Shown in pieces: positions 50,595 to 59,929 of a stretch of DNA of 64,000 bases (position 1 is its first letter; each line of letters starts with the position of its first letter). The notes beneath the pieces are model-generated. The model ran no database searches and was not told the origin of the DNA. It saw only the letters and a program-made list of their open reading frames with translations. Position numbers and translations under genes: made by a program. The DNA is from Pseudohongiella acticola (lineage in GTDB: Bacteria; Pseudomonadota; Gammaproteobacteria; Pseudomonadales; Pseudohongiellaceae), in assembly GCF_001758195.1 (NCBI RefSeq), contig NZ_MASR01000001.1, positions 248,001-312,000 of the forward strand, in the 5' to 3' direction.

Positions 50595-51932
50595 ATGAAA
50601 GTAACGATTTTTGGCACTGGCTATGTCGGACTGGTCTCAGGCACCTGCCTGGCGGATTCCGGGCACCAGGTCATGTGCATGGATGTAGATGCCGACAAGA
50701 TATCAAGGCTGCGCCAGGGCCAGATTCCCATCTATGAACCTGGCCTTGAGGCGATGGTGGTTGAGAACGGCAAGCTGGGAAACCTGCACTTCACCTCAGA
50801 TGCCGCTGAAGCGGTCGGTTTTGCCGATCTGTTGTTCATTGCGGTTGGCACACCTCCCGATGAAGATGGCTCAGCAGACCTGAAATATGTGCTGGCAGTG
50901 GCCACGGAAATCGGCCGTCTGATGGATAAAAACAAAACCATCGTGACCAAATCCACGGTGCCGGTTGGCACCTCGGAAAAAGTGCGTCAAGCGGCGCAGT
51001 CGCAGCTGGATGCCCGGGGTTCTTCACTTCAGGTATCTATTGCATCGAATCCTGAATTCCTCAAGGAAGGCGCTGCGGTCAATGACTTCATGAAACCGGA
51101 CCGGATCGTGGTCGGCACTGACTCGGCACAGGTGCGCAAACAGATGGTTGAGCTTTATGCGCCATTCAACCGCAACTCCGATCGTATGATCGTCATGGAC
51201 ATTCGCGCCGCCGAACTGACCAAGTACGCGGCTAATGCCATGCTTGCCACCAAAATCAGTTTCATGAATGAAATCGCCAATCTGGCTGAATTGCTTGGCG
51301 CAGATATCGAACAGGTTCGACATGGTATCGGTTCTGACCCACGGATCGGTTACCAGTTTATCTATCCCGGCATTGGTTATGGTGGTTCCTGCTTCCCCAA
51401 GGATGTGCAGGCACTGGAACGAACCGGCCGCGAACATGGCATGCAGATGAGCATTCTGCAGGCGGTAGAGTCAGTGAACAACTTGCAGAAACAGCGTTTG
51501 GTGGATCTGATTCGCCAGCATTACGGTAACGAAATAAACGGCAAAACCTTTGCCATCTGGGGACTGTCATTCAAGCCCAAAACCGATGATATGCGCGAAG
51601 CACCCAGCCGGGTCATCATGGAAGCGCTGTGGCAGGCTGGTGCCATTGTCCAGGCTTATGATCCGGAGGCCATGCAGGAGGTGGAGCGACTCTATGGTCA
51701 GCGCCAGGACCTGCGTCTGGTGGGTACTCGCGACGCAGCACTGGTCGGTGCGGATGCGCTGATTATTTGTACCGAGTGGCAACATTTCCGCGCGGCAAAT
51801 TTTGAACGGTTGGCGGAAACACTGAGCGATAAGGTCATCTTTGATGGCCGCAATGTCTATGATCCTGACACCGTCAACGAAGCCGGTCTGACTTATTATG
51901 CCATCGGCCGTGGTGCATCGCTGCATAGTTGA
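50595..51932 (+). CDS. ugd: UDP-glucose 6-dehydrogenase
   Basis: Oxidises UDP-glucose to UDP-glucuronate with two NAD+. 445 residues: Rossmann motif [37 protein letters not shown], and the catalytic C266 in [10 protein letters not shown] with Lys210 and Lys220 in place. The C-terminal domain has [19 protein letters not shown]. Product can be epimerised to UDP-galacturonate by the gene at 54-55 kb, giving sugars for polysaccharides or LPS. It converges with dbpA; the intergenic stretch has a small symmetrical hairpin. Confidence 0.96.
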   Translation: MKVTIFGTGYVGLVSGTCLADSGHQVMCMDVDADKISRLRQGQIPIYEPGLEAMVVENGKLGNLHFTSDAAEAVGFADLLFIAVGTPPDEDGSADLKYVLAVATEIGRLMDKNKTIVTKSTVPVGTSEKVRQAAQSQLDARGSSLQVSIASNPEFLKEGAAVNDFMKPDRIVVGTDSAQVRKQMVELYAPFNRNSDRMIVMDIRAAELTKYAANAMLATKISFMNEIANLAELLGADIEQVRHGIGSDPRIGYQFIYPGIGYGGSCFPKDVQALERTGREHGMQMSILQAVESVNNLQKQRLVDLIRQHYGNEINGKTFAIWGLSFKPKTDDMREAPSRVIMEALWQAGAIVQAYDPEAMQEVERLYGQRQDLRLVGTRDAALVGADALIICTEWQHFRAANFERLAETLSDKVIFDGRNVYDPDTVNEAGLTYYAIGRGASLHS

Positions 51933-51938
51933 AATACT

Positions 51939-51974
51939 GACGGCGGCAATACAGACTTGAGTCTGCATACCGTC
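51939..51974. terminator. Small bidirectional hairpin between ugd and dbpA
   Basis: GACGG (51939-51943) and CCGTC (51970-51974) enclose CAGAC-TTGA-GTCTG (51952-51965). It lies between two convergent genes, but there is no T-run on either side, so terminator activity is uncertain. Confidence 0.3.
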
Positions 51975-52036
51975 GTCGATCTGGCGGATTTTGACTACCT
52001 GGCTGATATTATTTTTAGTGCCAGCATTGCGCCCTG

Positions 52037-53419
52037 CTACAACTTGCGGACACGAAAGGAGCGCCCTTTCAGCTTGCCTTCACTGAGCTTGCTCTGGGCG
52101 ATTTTGGCGATTTCATGACGCACCGCGACATAGGCGCTATTATCGGTGACGTTGATTTTGCCTATACTCTCGAATGTGATTTCCCCGCCATTGGTCAGGG
52201 CGCCGACAATGTCCCCGGGCCTCAGTTTCTGCTTTTTGCCCCCGTCTATCTGCAGGGTCTGCATCGCTGGATAAGGGGTTTTTTGCTCCAGCAGGCTCCG
52301 CCTGGGCAATTGATCCGGCCGCTTGATGGGATCTCCCGGCACCGACAGGCGGGTGATCTTGTGCGCATCGGAATCATTAAACAAGGTGCAGGCCAGGCCA
52401 TGGCTGCCAGCTCTACCGGTACGCCCGATACGATGAATGTGAGTATCGGTGTCCCTGGCCGGGTGGTAGTTGACGACCAGGTCCAGAGCATCAATATCAA
52501 GACCACGCGCGGCGACATCAGTCGCAACTAGCACCGAAACACTGTTGTTACTGAACAGTATCAGCGTCCGATCGCGGTCGCGCTGCTCCATGTCACCATG
52601 TAAGGCCATGGCGCTGAAGTTATTGCGTTGCAGCTGCTGACAGACGTCATCGACATCGCGTTTGGTGGTGCAGAACACCAGTGTCGATTCGGGTCGAAGG
52701 TCCTGTAAAAGCAGTTGCAGGGCGGTCATACGGTCGGTATCGGCGCCGACTCGAAAGAAACGCTGATCGATGTCGGGCCCGGCCGCCTCGGTTTCGACTT
52801 CTACCATAACCGGGTCGCGCATCATGCGTCTGGCAATACGTTGCGTGTCGTCAGCAAAGGTGGCGCTGAACAGCAAGGTCTGACGTGCCTCCGGTATCTG
52901 CGAAACGATAGCTTCCAGGGATTCCTGAAAACCCATTTCCAGCATACGATCCGCTTCGTCGAGCACCAGTGTGTCTACATCATCGAGTTTTAACGTGCCT
53001 TTGCGCAAATGATCTTCGATGCGCCCTGGTGTGCCAACAATGATATGGGCACCATGTTCCAGCGATCCAATCTGCGGCCCGATAGCGGCACCACCACATA
53101 AAGTCAGTACTTTGACATTGTGCATGGCGCGGGCAAGTTTGCGAATTTCGACGGCAACCTGGTCGGCCAGTTCCCGCGTCGGGCACAACACCAGGGTCTG
53201 AATCCGAAAACGTTTTACGTCCAGTTTCTGCAACAGGCCAAGTCCGAACGCAGCCGTTTTGCCTGAGCCGGTCCTGGCCTTGCCAATAACATCTTTGCCG
53301 AGCAGCAGGTGCGGCAGACTTTCAGACTGAATCGGTGTCATTTGGGCATAACCCAGTGACTCAAGATTACTGAACAGTTCAGGTTTCAGCGTCAATGCTG
53401 AAAATTCGGTAACGGACAT
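52037..53419 (-). CDS. dbpA: ATP-dependent RNA helicase DbpA
   Basis: DEAD-box helicase that helps 50S subunit assembly through hairpin 92 of 23S rRNA. 460 residues: ARTGSGKT (motif I), VLDEADRMLEMGF (motif II), SATF (III), and HRIGRTGRAG (VI). The C-terminal RNA-binding domain has KQKLRPGDIVGALTNGG and KLKGRSFRVRKL, which define DbpA. I use ATG 53419 (MSVTEF) rather than the TTG three codons upstream. It follows the GST gene with one base between them. Confidence 0.96.
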   Translation of the reverse strand: MSVTEFSALTLKPELFSNLESLGYAQMTPIQSESLPHLLLGKDVIGKARTGSGKTAAFGLGLLQKLDVKRFRIQTLVLCPTRELADQVAVEIRKLARAMHNVKVLTLCGGAAIGPQIGSLEHGAHIIVGTPGRIEDHLRKGTLKLDDVDTLVLDEADRMLEMGFQESLEAIVSQIPEARQTLLFSATFADDTQRIARRMMRDPVMVEVETEAAGPDIDQRFFRVGADTDRMTALQLLLQDLRPESTLVFCTTKRDVDDVCQQLQRNNFSAMALHGDMEQRDRDRTLILFSNNSVSVLVATDVAARGLDIDALDLVVNYHPARDTDTHIHRIGRTGRAGSHGLACTLFNDSDAHKITRLSVPGDPIKRPDQLPRRSLLEQKTPYPAMQTLQIDGGKKQKLRPGDIVGALTNGGEITFESIGKINVTDNSAYVAVRHEIAKIAQSKLSEGKLKGRSFRVRKL

Positions 53420-53420
53420 A

Positions 53421-54038
53421 TTATTCAACCGCCCGTTCTACGGCTGCAAGCCAGGCCGGACGCCCCTGATTACGGGTCAAATAGGCTTCCAGTGTCGGGT
53501 AATCTGACGATACACCGAGGCGTTTGGCCATCGACACCATATAGCTTATGCCAATATCCGCGGCACTGAATTTGTCACCAAGAATAAATTCATTGTCTGC
53601 CAACTGGTCCGCGATGTGGTTCATGTGCAGGGCAACCTCCTTGTCACTGAATCCCTGCAGGAAGGTGTGTGGTTCGCCGCTGCGCAGCAATAACATGCGA
53701 ATAAGCAAGGGTGTGAAAACTGACCCTTCCGGATAATGTAACCAGCGCGTGAAGGTAGCCCACTGCCTCAGGTCTGAGCGTGGCGGAGACAACCGGTGAT
53801 CCGGATCGAATTTTTCCAGAAGGTAAGAAGTAATGGCACCGGATTCGGATACGATCAAACCATCATCCTCAATGACTGGCGATTTGCCCAGCGGATGTAC
53901 CTGTTTAAGATCATCCAGCGCGCGCATGGTTTTGGGGTCGCGATGATAAACTTTTAATTCGTACTCGACTGCCAGTTCTTCCAGTAACCAGACTGTAAAG
54001 ATGGATCGACCGATACGAAGGTGATGCAATGTGATCAT
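53421..54038 (-). CDS. Glutathione S-transferase
   Basis: A 205-residue cytosolic GST. The thioredoxin-fold domain comes first (LHHLRIGRSIFTVWLLEEL, then HPLGKSPVIEDDGLIVSESGAI with the cis-Pro and Ser that hold glutathione), followed by an all-helical domain (LGDKFSAADIGISYMV). The start at ATG 54038 has GGAG at 6 bases; the frame runs upstream into the epimerase gene without homology. Substrate unknown. It lies 16 bp after the epimerase stop and directly before dbpA, so co-transcription is likely. Confidence 0.93.
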   Translation of the reverse strand: MITLHHLRIGRSIFTVWLLEELAVEYELKVYHRDPKTMRALDDLKQVHPLGKSPVIEDDGLIVSESGAITSYLLEKFDPDHRLSPPRSDLRQWATFTRWLHYPEGSVFTPLLIRMLLLRSGEPHTFLQGFSDKEVALHMNHIADQLADNEFILGDKFSAADIGISYMVSMAKRLGVSSDYPTLEAYLTRNQGRPAWLAAVERAVE

Positions 54039-54054
54039 GGTATTCTCCAGAACG

Positions 54055-55113
54055 TCATATATTAAAAAAGTCGCGATACCAGGCGACAAACTGATTGATA
54101 CCTTGTTGCACCGGCGTTGCAGGCCTGTAATCCAGTTCTTCAACCAGGTCATCGACATTGGCAAACGTTGCCGGAACATCACCGGCCTGCAAAGGCATCA
54201 TGATCTTCTCGATGGGTCTGCCGATGGCGCTCTCAATGGCGGCAATAAAATCCATCAGTTTTACCGGATTATTATTACCGATATTGTAGATTCTGAAGGC
54301 AGCCGATGATGAGCCGGGTTCAGGATTGGCCGGGTTCCAGTTCAGATTGGGCTGCGCCGGGTTGTCGATAACCCGGACCAGTCCCTCTACGATGTCGTCG
54401 ATGTAGGTGAAGTCACGCAACATTTCGCCATTGTTGAATACCTTGATGGGCTCACCGGCAAGCGCTGCTTTGGTAAACAGAAAAAGTGCCATATCGGGTC
54501 TTCCCCATGGTCCGTAGACCGTAAAAAAGCGCAGCCCGGTGGTGCGGATGCCGAACAGGTGTGAATAGGTATGGGCCATCAACTCATTGGATTTTTTGCT
54601 GGCGGCATACAGGCTGATAGGATGATCAACATTGTCGCGGGTGCTGAATGGCAGGCTTTCATTCAGACCGTACACCGACGAGCTGGAGGCATAACTAAGA
54701 TTCTTGACGCCATGCTGGCGACAGGCTTCAAGTATGTTGAGGAAACCAACTATATTGGCGTCAATATAGGCGCGCGGATTCTCCAGTGAGTATCGAACGC
54801 CGGCCTGTGCGGCCAGATGACAGACAGCATCGAAGTTTTCCTCCCGGAACAGGTTCTGCAGCGCATCATTATCTTCCAGCTGCATGCGCACGAACCGATA
54901 CCCGGGCTGAGTGGCAGACTGCATCACACGATTAAATTCAAGATCACTGCCGCCGATACCAGCACGCTGCAATCGGCCAAACTTGACGCGTGGGTCGTAG
55001 TAGTCGTTGATGCTGTCCAGGCCAACCACTTCGTCACCACGTTCCAGCAAGCGCTGAGCAAGATGTGAGCCGATAAAACCCGCTGTCCCGGTGACAAGTA
55101 TTTTCATGTTCAT
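54055..55113 (-). CDS. UDP-glucuronate 4-epimerase-like NAD-dependent epimerase
   Basis: A 352-residue extended SDR epimerase. VTGTAGFIGSHLAQRLLERG binds NAD, SSSSVYG supplies Ser, and YAASKKSNELMAH the catalytic YxxxK. GLDSINDYYDPRVKFGRL and SLYAASKKSNELMA match UDP-glucuronate epimerases (LspL/Gla-like) rather than GalE. With ugd nearby, the predicted product is UDP-galacturonate. ATG 55107 (M3) has the better-spaced AAGGA, so the protein may be 350 residues. Confidence 0.9.
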   Translation of the reverse strand: MNMKILVTGTAGFIGSHLAQRLLERGDEVVGLDSINDYYDPRVKFGRLQRAGIGGSDLEFNRVMQSATQPGYRFVRMQLEDNDALQNLFREENFDAVCHLAAQAGVRYSLENPRAYIDANIVGFLNILEACRQHGVKNLSYASSSSVYGLNESLPFSTRDNVDHPISLYAASKKSNELMAHTYSHLFGIRTTGLRFFTVYGPWGRPDMALFLFTKAALAGEPIKVFNNGEMLRDFTYIDDIVEGLVRVIDNPAQPNLNWNPANPEPGSSSAAFRIYNIGNNNPVKLMDFIAAIESAIGRPIEKIMMPLQAGDVPATFANVDDLVEELDYRPATPVQQGINQFVAWYRDFFNI

Positions 55114-55170
55114 CCTTAATTATTCAATTCAGCGCGTATCCGCATGTTGTTTGCCTGTCACCGTGATCAG

Positions 55171-55626
55171 TCATCTTTTTCTGTGCAGATACAGTTGCCA
55201 GGTGGTGATGCCTGCGACAATGCCGAAGGCGTTAGCCACCATATCGCCCAGGCTCATTCCCCGGCCCGGAATATAGTATTGCAGCCATTCAGTAGTAGCC
55301 CCGAAAATCAATAATATCAGAACAATAACGGGCTTATTTAACGCTGGTTCCCATGCCCTGTTGGCCAGCAATGCGCATGTCAGAAACAGAAAAACATGTA
55401 CAATTTTGTCAATGGCAATCGAGCTGCCAGTTGTCTCTGCTACCGGCCATGGCCACCAGCTGTTTTTCCAGTCGCGCAGCATGTCAACGACCGGTTCGAT
55501 CAGAGACTGCACTGCCATGATGACGGGGCCCGGTATCAGCAATGCTATCGCCGTCAAGGCCAACGCCAGGCACGCCAGTTGTTGAGCATGCCCTTGCCTG
55601 CCTCTGAAAGTCCGTTTTGCCGCCAC
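55171..55626 (-). CDS. VanZ-like membrane protein
   Basis: A 151-residue protein with four hydrophobic segments (about 17-40, 72-90, 96-112, 126-145). IDKIVHVFLFLTCALLANRA and TEWLQYYIPGRGMSLGDMVANAFG show the VanZ family pattern with the conserved H, E, Q and D residues. The biochemical role of this family is unsettled. The start is GTG 55626. The following UDP-glucuronate epimerase on the same strand (57 bp) hints at an envelope polysaccharide context. Confidence 0.85.
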   Translation of the reverse strand: MAAKRTFRGRQGHAQQLACLALALTAIALLIPGPVIMAVQSLIEPVVDMLRDWKNSWWPWPVAETTGSSIAIDKIVHVFLFLTCALLANRAWEPALNKPVIVLILLIFGATTEWLQYYIPGRGMSLGDMVANAFGIVAGITTWQLYLHRKR

Positions 55627-55700
55627 ACGATGTACCTGCTGCTCATACTGGTCCGATTGATCAGGGCGTCATGATACACCAGCTGTGGCGATCGTTTATG

Positions 55701-57677
55701 TCAGATATCGGGAATTCGTTCCGAGCCCCAGCTTTTTTCCACCATGGCGACAATATCGTCGAGCAGCGTGGTTTCGACTGCATCAGGGTTACCAGGCTCG
55801 AGGGAATCGTAATGAAAGATGTAGAGCCGTGACGCGAACTGTTCAAATGGCAATGATGCTTCTCCAAAGCGCTCGCCTCGTCCGGCGGTGCTCACCACCA
55901 CATCGTGTCCCCAGTTCTGACCGCTGTCATTGTTCGGGTTATAAAAATACACGCGCATTATCTGGTCAGGATCCAGCCCTACCCGCTGAATTGTGATGGC
56001 ATGCCAGCCAATAAAACGGCCGGCAGTATCGGTCACCGCAATGCCAGCAGGCTGGGGATGAATGACGGGCTGATTGTCATTAAAAAACGGGTGATAAGAG
56101 GCATAAAAATAACGCAGAAATTCACCCAGATTCTGCAGATGACCGGTAGCGATATCTACGGCAATACGAAAGCCCCGCCCCGTCCACCAGCCGTGAAACT
56201 CAGGATTGATCCAGCGGTGAGGGTCTTCATCACGACCGACACAGCGGCGCCCCATTTCGGCGTAAATACGGTCCAGGTGAGGCACCACCAACAGCGACAC
56301 CGGGTCCTGGTCGAGCACCAGACCCGAAGCAAGACCGGACTGACTGGTCTGCGACGAGATCGGTTTACCTTCAAAATGCATGACTATTTCATCATCACGC
56401 GCTGCCCAGACGACCATTTGCAGAAGATAATCAGGGTCATTGTAAGCCCACATCGACAACGCGCGGGCAGACTGACAGGTCGGATTGTTGCCCTGTCCGA
56501 CACCCAGTGGCAGTCCCAACATACACAAAACACCTTCCAGTAACCGCACTCGCGGAGGCTGGGCGTCGCCATAGGCTAGCGACAGACGCTCCTCAGCAAC
56601 CGGATTGAGCGTTAAAGACAGTTGTCGCCATAACGCAGGTGCCACCGGCGGTTGATACAGTATTCCCCTTTCCAGCATCAGGGTCAGTCCATACAGTGCC
56701 TGTGCTGTCTCGGCGTGAATTGCCTGGTCAATAACTTCCATGACCAGCGGTCGGTAACACATCAGGCACTCTCGGCCCGTACTTGAGAGGCCAAGCGCCT
56801 CATGAATCAGGTGGGTCAAGGCCTGCTCCGAATACAGGTGCCTGAGCAGCACCACGTGGTACGACGATACCAGCCCGGTATCGTGCATGGCCCGCGACAT
56901 TCCGGTTGACTCTGACTGCAACGCGGTTTCGTCCATTTTGCTCAATCGGTCCAGATAGACCTCGAGGCCCGGATCCTCCCGACAGGCTTCAGTCGGCCCG
57001 AATAGAGCACTGACCAGTCTATCAGCGCCTTGCCCGCTACTGCGAAACTCGATATTGGGATTGGCCTGACAGACAGCGATCTGGGTGACCATCTGCTTGA
57101 CGGTGTCCACCTGGATCGGGCGCTGTTTCAGCACACGCCATATCTCGTCAATGAGACTGTCGATAATATGTTCATAACCGATGCGTTCGGCCAGATGATG
57201 CAGCAACAGGTCCGGAATGATGGCCGCCCGCCCCTGCGCTGTGCGCCTTGCCTCATTAACACCCTGAAACATGAGTTCCAGGTTGAGCGCCAATACCTGC
57301 GTCAGAAAATGGTGTGCCTGAACTGACGATATCGAGTCGTGAGCATAGTCCTCACGGGCAACAGCCAGTAATCTCAGCTCACTCATTGCCTCCAATACCA
57401 GAACGTCCGGGTCGCGTGTCTGGAAGGCGTACTGGGTCAGGGAGGCCACCAGTATTTGTGGTTCCGCCCAGTCCGTCCCCAGGAAAACGCCACTGGCATC
57501 CATTTTTTGAGCACGTTGCTCCAATGCTTCGCAGCCACCGGGCTGCATAAGAATACGCCGCGCTGTATCGAGAACGCGGCGTATTTTGAGGGGCTTGCTC
57601 AGTTCTGGCGTGTCAGCCAGTATCTGTAAGGCTTCATCCATGCGCGGCAGCAAATCTGCCAGTAGCGTGTCAGACAT
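55701..57677 (-). CDS. Unassigned 658-residue protein with a papain-like C-terminal domain (inferred)
   Basis: I do not recognise this protein as a named family. Residues 1-380 look mostly helical and lack clear motifs. The C-terminal half shows a papain-like arrangement: Q395-G-N-N-P-T-C401 (Gln six residues before Cys, as Q19/C25 in papain), H559 in GWHAITIQ and N580 in VYFYNPNN, with Cys-His and His-Asn distances of 158 and 21 (papain 134 and 16). The end has NWGHDVVVS. No signal peptide, so cytoplasmic. ATG 57677 overlaps the ATP-grasp stop by 8 bases. A cysteine protease, transglutaminase or amidase acting with the ligase is inferred, not proven. Confidence 0.6.
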   Translation of the reverse strand: MSDTLLADLLPRMDEALQILADTPELSKPLKIRRVLDTARRILMQPGGCEALEQRAQKMDASGVFLGTDWAEPQILVASLTQYAFQTRDPDVLVLEAMSELRLLAVAREDYAHDSISSVQAHHFLTQVLALNLELMFQGVNEARRTAQGRAAIIPDLLLHHLAERIGYEHIIDSLIDEIWRVLKQRPIQVDTVKQMVTQIAVCQANPNIEFRSSGQGADRLVSALFGPTEACREDPGLEVYLDRLSKMDETALQSESTGMSRAMHDTGLVSSYHVVLLRHLYSEQALTHLIHEALGLSSTGRECLMCYRPLVMEVIDQAIHAETAQALYGLTLMLERGILYQPPVAPALWRQLSLTLNPVAEERLSLAYGDAQPPRVRLLEGVLCMLGLPLGVGQGNNPTCQSARALSMWAYNDPDYLLQMVVWAARDDEIVMHFEGKPISSQTSQSGLASGLVLDQDPVSLLVVPHLDRIYAEMGRRCVGRDEDPHRWINPEFHGWWTGRGFRIAVDIATGHLQNLGEFLRYFYASYHPFFNDNQPVIHPQPAGIAVTDTAGRFIGWHAITIQRVGLDPDQIMRVYFYNPNNDSGQNWGHDVVVSTAGRGERFGEASLPFEQFASRLYIFHYDSLEPGNPDAVETTLLDDIVAMVEKSWGSERIPDI

Positions 57678-58893
57678 AAAAATCCAGCTCTTCCTGTTTT
57701 TTCAGCAGATCACGCATCTTATACGGATCATCCCCGGTGAAGTAAACCAGGCCCCAGTGTGTGCCAAACGCGGTTCGTTTGGTCACGGTCTCTTCCATGG
57801 GCTGAGTCAGTTCGTGAGATTCGAAGTAGGGATGGTTTTCCGTTTCTTCGGGCAACTCCATACGACTGACCACACGACGACGAGGATAAACACCAAAGCA
57901 GCCCGCATGGCATTTGGCATCGTCAATTTCTTTGGGAAAGAACGCCGTTATCTCTTCGTCCGTGGTTTTGGGGTCGAAGGACAGGATCAATGCCTGGTAG
58001 GCGTTAAAACCGTATACGCGTTCAAGCAACTCAAACACTTTAAAACCTGGCGGCCGATAGGCAACCTCGCCGAAGTACATTTCGTTGTCACTGGTGACAA
58101 AATACTCAGGGTGGACAAAGCCGAACTGGATATCAAAGGTTTTGATCAGTTTTTCCACTTGTTGCACAATCTGTGCGCGATATTTTTCCAGATCAGGTGT
58201 TGCCGGAACAAAAACCGAATAACCCAGCGTCACATACTCGGAAATGTTGAGAAACCTGATTTTACCGTCATGAACCCAGGCCTCCACGGCAAACTCCCAG
58301 CCATCGAGATGACTTTCCATCAGAATCGGGAATTCCTCATCCGGTATGCCGTAAACGTCGTCTGGAGTTCTGACAACGCGGTGTCCAAGACACCCGGCCT
58401 TGTCGAAGGCCTTGAGGTGAATGGGATCGCTGGGGTCACCGTCCAGTTTCAACAGTGTCTGGTTGACTCGCTTGAGGAAGCGCACTACGTCCTCTTTCTC
58501 GTGCGCTTCTTCAAATATGCCAACTCTGATGCCGCCAAGTTGCGCACGTCGTTTCATCAGGGATTTGTCGCGGAACAGGATGGATTGGCCAAACAGGCGG
58601 GGGTTATCCATCAACACGGCATTGATTGCACCGGCCCATTCGACGGTTTCTTCGAACAACGGGATGGCGACATCGACTCCTTTCTCCTGAAGCTTCTGTG
58701 CGATTTCCATGGAGCGGTCGTTGAGACGTTCAAAATTCCACGGAATATAGGGAATATCGTGTTTTTCACAGTATTCCTGTGCCCAGTCAGGCGCAACCAC
58801 GACATATCGCCGATCAAAGCCTTCGGCTGCTTCCACCGCCGCCAGACTCCAGCCCAATAATGCTACGTAACCTTTTGCTGTATCTTTCTTCAT
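57670..58893 (-). CDS. ATP-grasp domain ligase, substrate unknown
   Basis: A 407-residue ATP-grasp enzyme. The pre-ATP-grasp domain (residues 1-105) leads to K110 (RDKSLMKRR) and K161 (LKAFDKAGCLG), which fit the two ATP lysines. LMESHLDGWEFAVEAW (191-206) supplies acidic adenine/metal residues, and MYFGEVAYRPPG (272-283) has the metal-binding Glu near the end of the fold. Such enzymes join a carboxylate and an amine through acylphosphate. The substrate is unknown. AGGAG at 6 bases before ATG 58893. It is followed by the papain-like protein in an 8-base overlap. Divergent from map. Confidence 0.85.
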   Translation of the reverse strand: MKKDTAKGYVALLGWSLAAVEAAEGFDRRYVVVAPDWAQEYCEKHDIPYIPWNFERLNDRSMEIAQKLQEKGVDVAIPLFEETVEWAGAINAVLMDNPRLFGQSILFRDKSLMKRRAQLGGIRVGIFEEAHEKEDVVRFLKRVNQTLLKLDGDPSDPIHLKAFDKAGCLGHRVVRTPDDVYGIPDEEFPILMESHLDGWEFAVEAWVHDGKIRFLNISEYVTLGYSVFVPATPDLEKYRAQIVQQVEKLIKTFDIQFGFVHPEYFVTSDNEMYFGEVAYRPPGFKVFELLERVYGFNAYQALILSFDPKTTDEEITAFFPKEIDDAKCHAGCFGVYPRRRVVSRMELPEETENHPYFESHELTQPMEETVTKRTAFGTHWGLVYFTGDDPYKMRDLLKKQEELDFYV

Positions 58894-58934
58894 ATCTTGC
58901 TCCTGTCAGGAAATGCCTATACTGGAGCTTCTAC

Positions 58935-59006
58935 ATGCTAGCATTTTTGATCAGGAACTTCACGGAGGCGGCTGGCGACAGTAAACACGGTGGCTGTTTG
59001 CTCTGA
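58935..59006 (+). CDS. Possible 23-residue peptide upstream of map (weak)
   Basis: A short frame starting at ATG 58935 with GGAG at 7 bases and ending at TGA 59006. The peptide has a hydrophobic start (MLAFLIRNF) and ends DSKHGGCLL with a Gly-Gly-Cys. It could be a precursor or substrate for the ATP-grasp/papain-like pair that starts just beside it on the other strand, or simply noise. Its frame overlaps the map -35 hexamer, so it would need its own promoter, which I do not see. An antisense frame of 27 codons (58931-59014, minus) also exists. Confidence 0.15.
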   Translation: MLAFLIRNFTEAAGDSKHGGCLL

Positions 59007-59026
59007 CACCGCATAGCTCTTACAAT
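58998..59026 (+). promoter_or_regulatory. Sigma-70 promoter candidate of map
   Basis: TTGCTC (58998-59003) and TACAAT (59021-59026) are exactly 17 bp apart, and the -10 ends 33 bp before the map ATG, giving a short leader. Confidence 0.5.
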
Positions 59027-59059
59027 ACACCCTGCCCGTTTTATCTTAGAGAGAGCCTC

Positions 59060-59833
59060 ATGCCCGTCAGCCTGAAAACCCCGGATGAGATTGAAAAAAT
59101 GCGTGTCGCAGGACGTCTGGCGGCAGAGGTCCTGGAAATGATAGGAACGCATGTAAAACCCGGTATCAGCACCGGTGAACTCGACCGTATCTGTCACGAC
59201 CATATCGTCAACGTACAGCAGGCCATCCCGGCTCCGCTGAACTATAATGGCTTCCCCAAATCGATTTGCACCTCTCTTAACCAGGTCGTTTGCCACGGCA
59301 TCCCCAGCGATAGCAAGATATTGAAAAATGGCGACATTCTGAATATCGATATCACTGTCATTAAAGACGGTTATCATGGTGATACCAGCAAGATGTTTTT
59401 TGTCGGCGATGTTGCGCCACATGCCAAACGCCTGGTCATGATCACTCAGGAATGTTTATACAAAGCCATGGAGATTGTCCGTCCGGGCGTTCAGCTCGGC
59501 GATATTGGTCACGTAATTCAGACGCATGCTGAAGCCAACAATTATTCGGTTGTACGCGAATATTGCGGGCATGGCATCGGCCGGGTGTTTCATGAAGACC
59601 CTCAGGTGCTGCATTATGGCAAACCCGGAACGGGGCTCAGGCTGGAAGAAGGCATGACCTTTACCATTGAGCCCATGATCAATCTGGGCGAGCGTCATAC
59701 CAAACTGTCCAAAGCTGATGGCTGGACCGTGACCACACGTGACCGACGGTTGTCGGCACAGTGGGAGCACACCATGGCCGTTACTGCCGACGGTGTTGAA
59801 GTTCTGACCCGGCGCACAGAAGAAACGTTCTGA
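59060..59833 (+). CDS. map: Methionine aminopeptidase, type I
   Basis: Removes the initiator Met from nascent proteins. 257 residues. The metal ligands are in NGDILNIDITVIKDGYHGDT (Asp and Asp), EYCGHGIGRVFHEDP (His), FTIEPMI (Glu) and QWEHTMAV (Glu). It has no N-terminal extension, so class Ia. Usually map is divergent from rpsB; here the neighbour on that side is the ATP-grasp operon, and rpsB is not in the window. glnD follows 96 bp on. Confidence 0.97.
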   Translation: MPVSLKTPDEIEKMRVAGRLAAEVLEMIGTHVKPGISTGELDRICHDHIVNVQQAIPAPLNYNGFPKSICTSLNQVVCHGIPSDSKILKNGDILNIDITVIKDGYHGDTSKMFFVGDVAPHAKRLVMITQECLYKAMEIVRPGVQLGDIGHVIQTHAEANNYSVVREYCGHGIGRVFHEDPQVLHYGKPGTGLRLEEGMTFTIEPMINLGERHTKLSKADGWTVTTRDRRLSAQWEHTMAVTADGVEVLTRRTEETF

Positions 59834-59929
59834 GCGCCGCCAACGCCCTGTTGATGTCATCGCCAGGGTAATCGCGCAAGCCCTGTACCCTACCCCAGGA
59901 CACCCGCCAGTGTGTCGAGGACGATATAA

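Noticed and set aside
57586-58860. A 424-codon plus-strand frame opposite the ATP-grasp gene
   Set aside because: Remarkably long, but the minus-strand protein has ATP-grasp motifs, a good ribosome binding site and an overlap with its partner; the antisense product has none of these.
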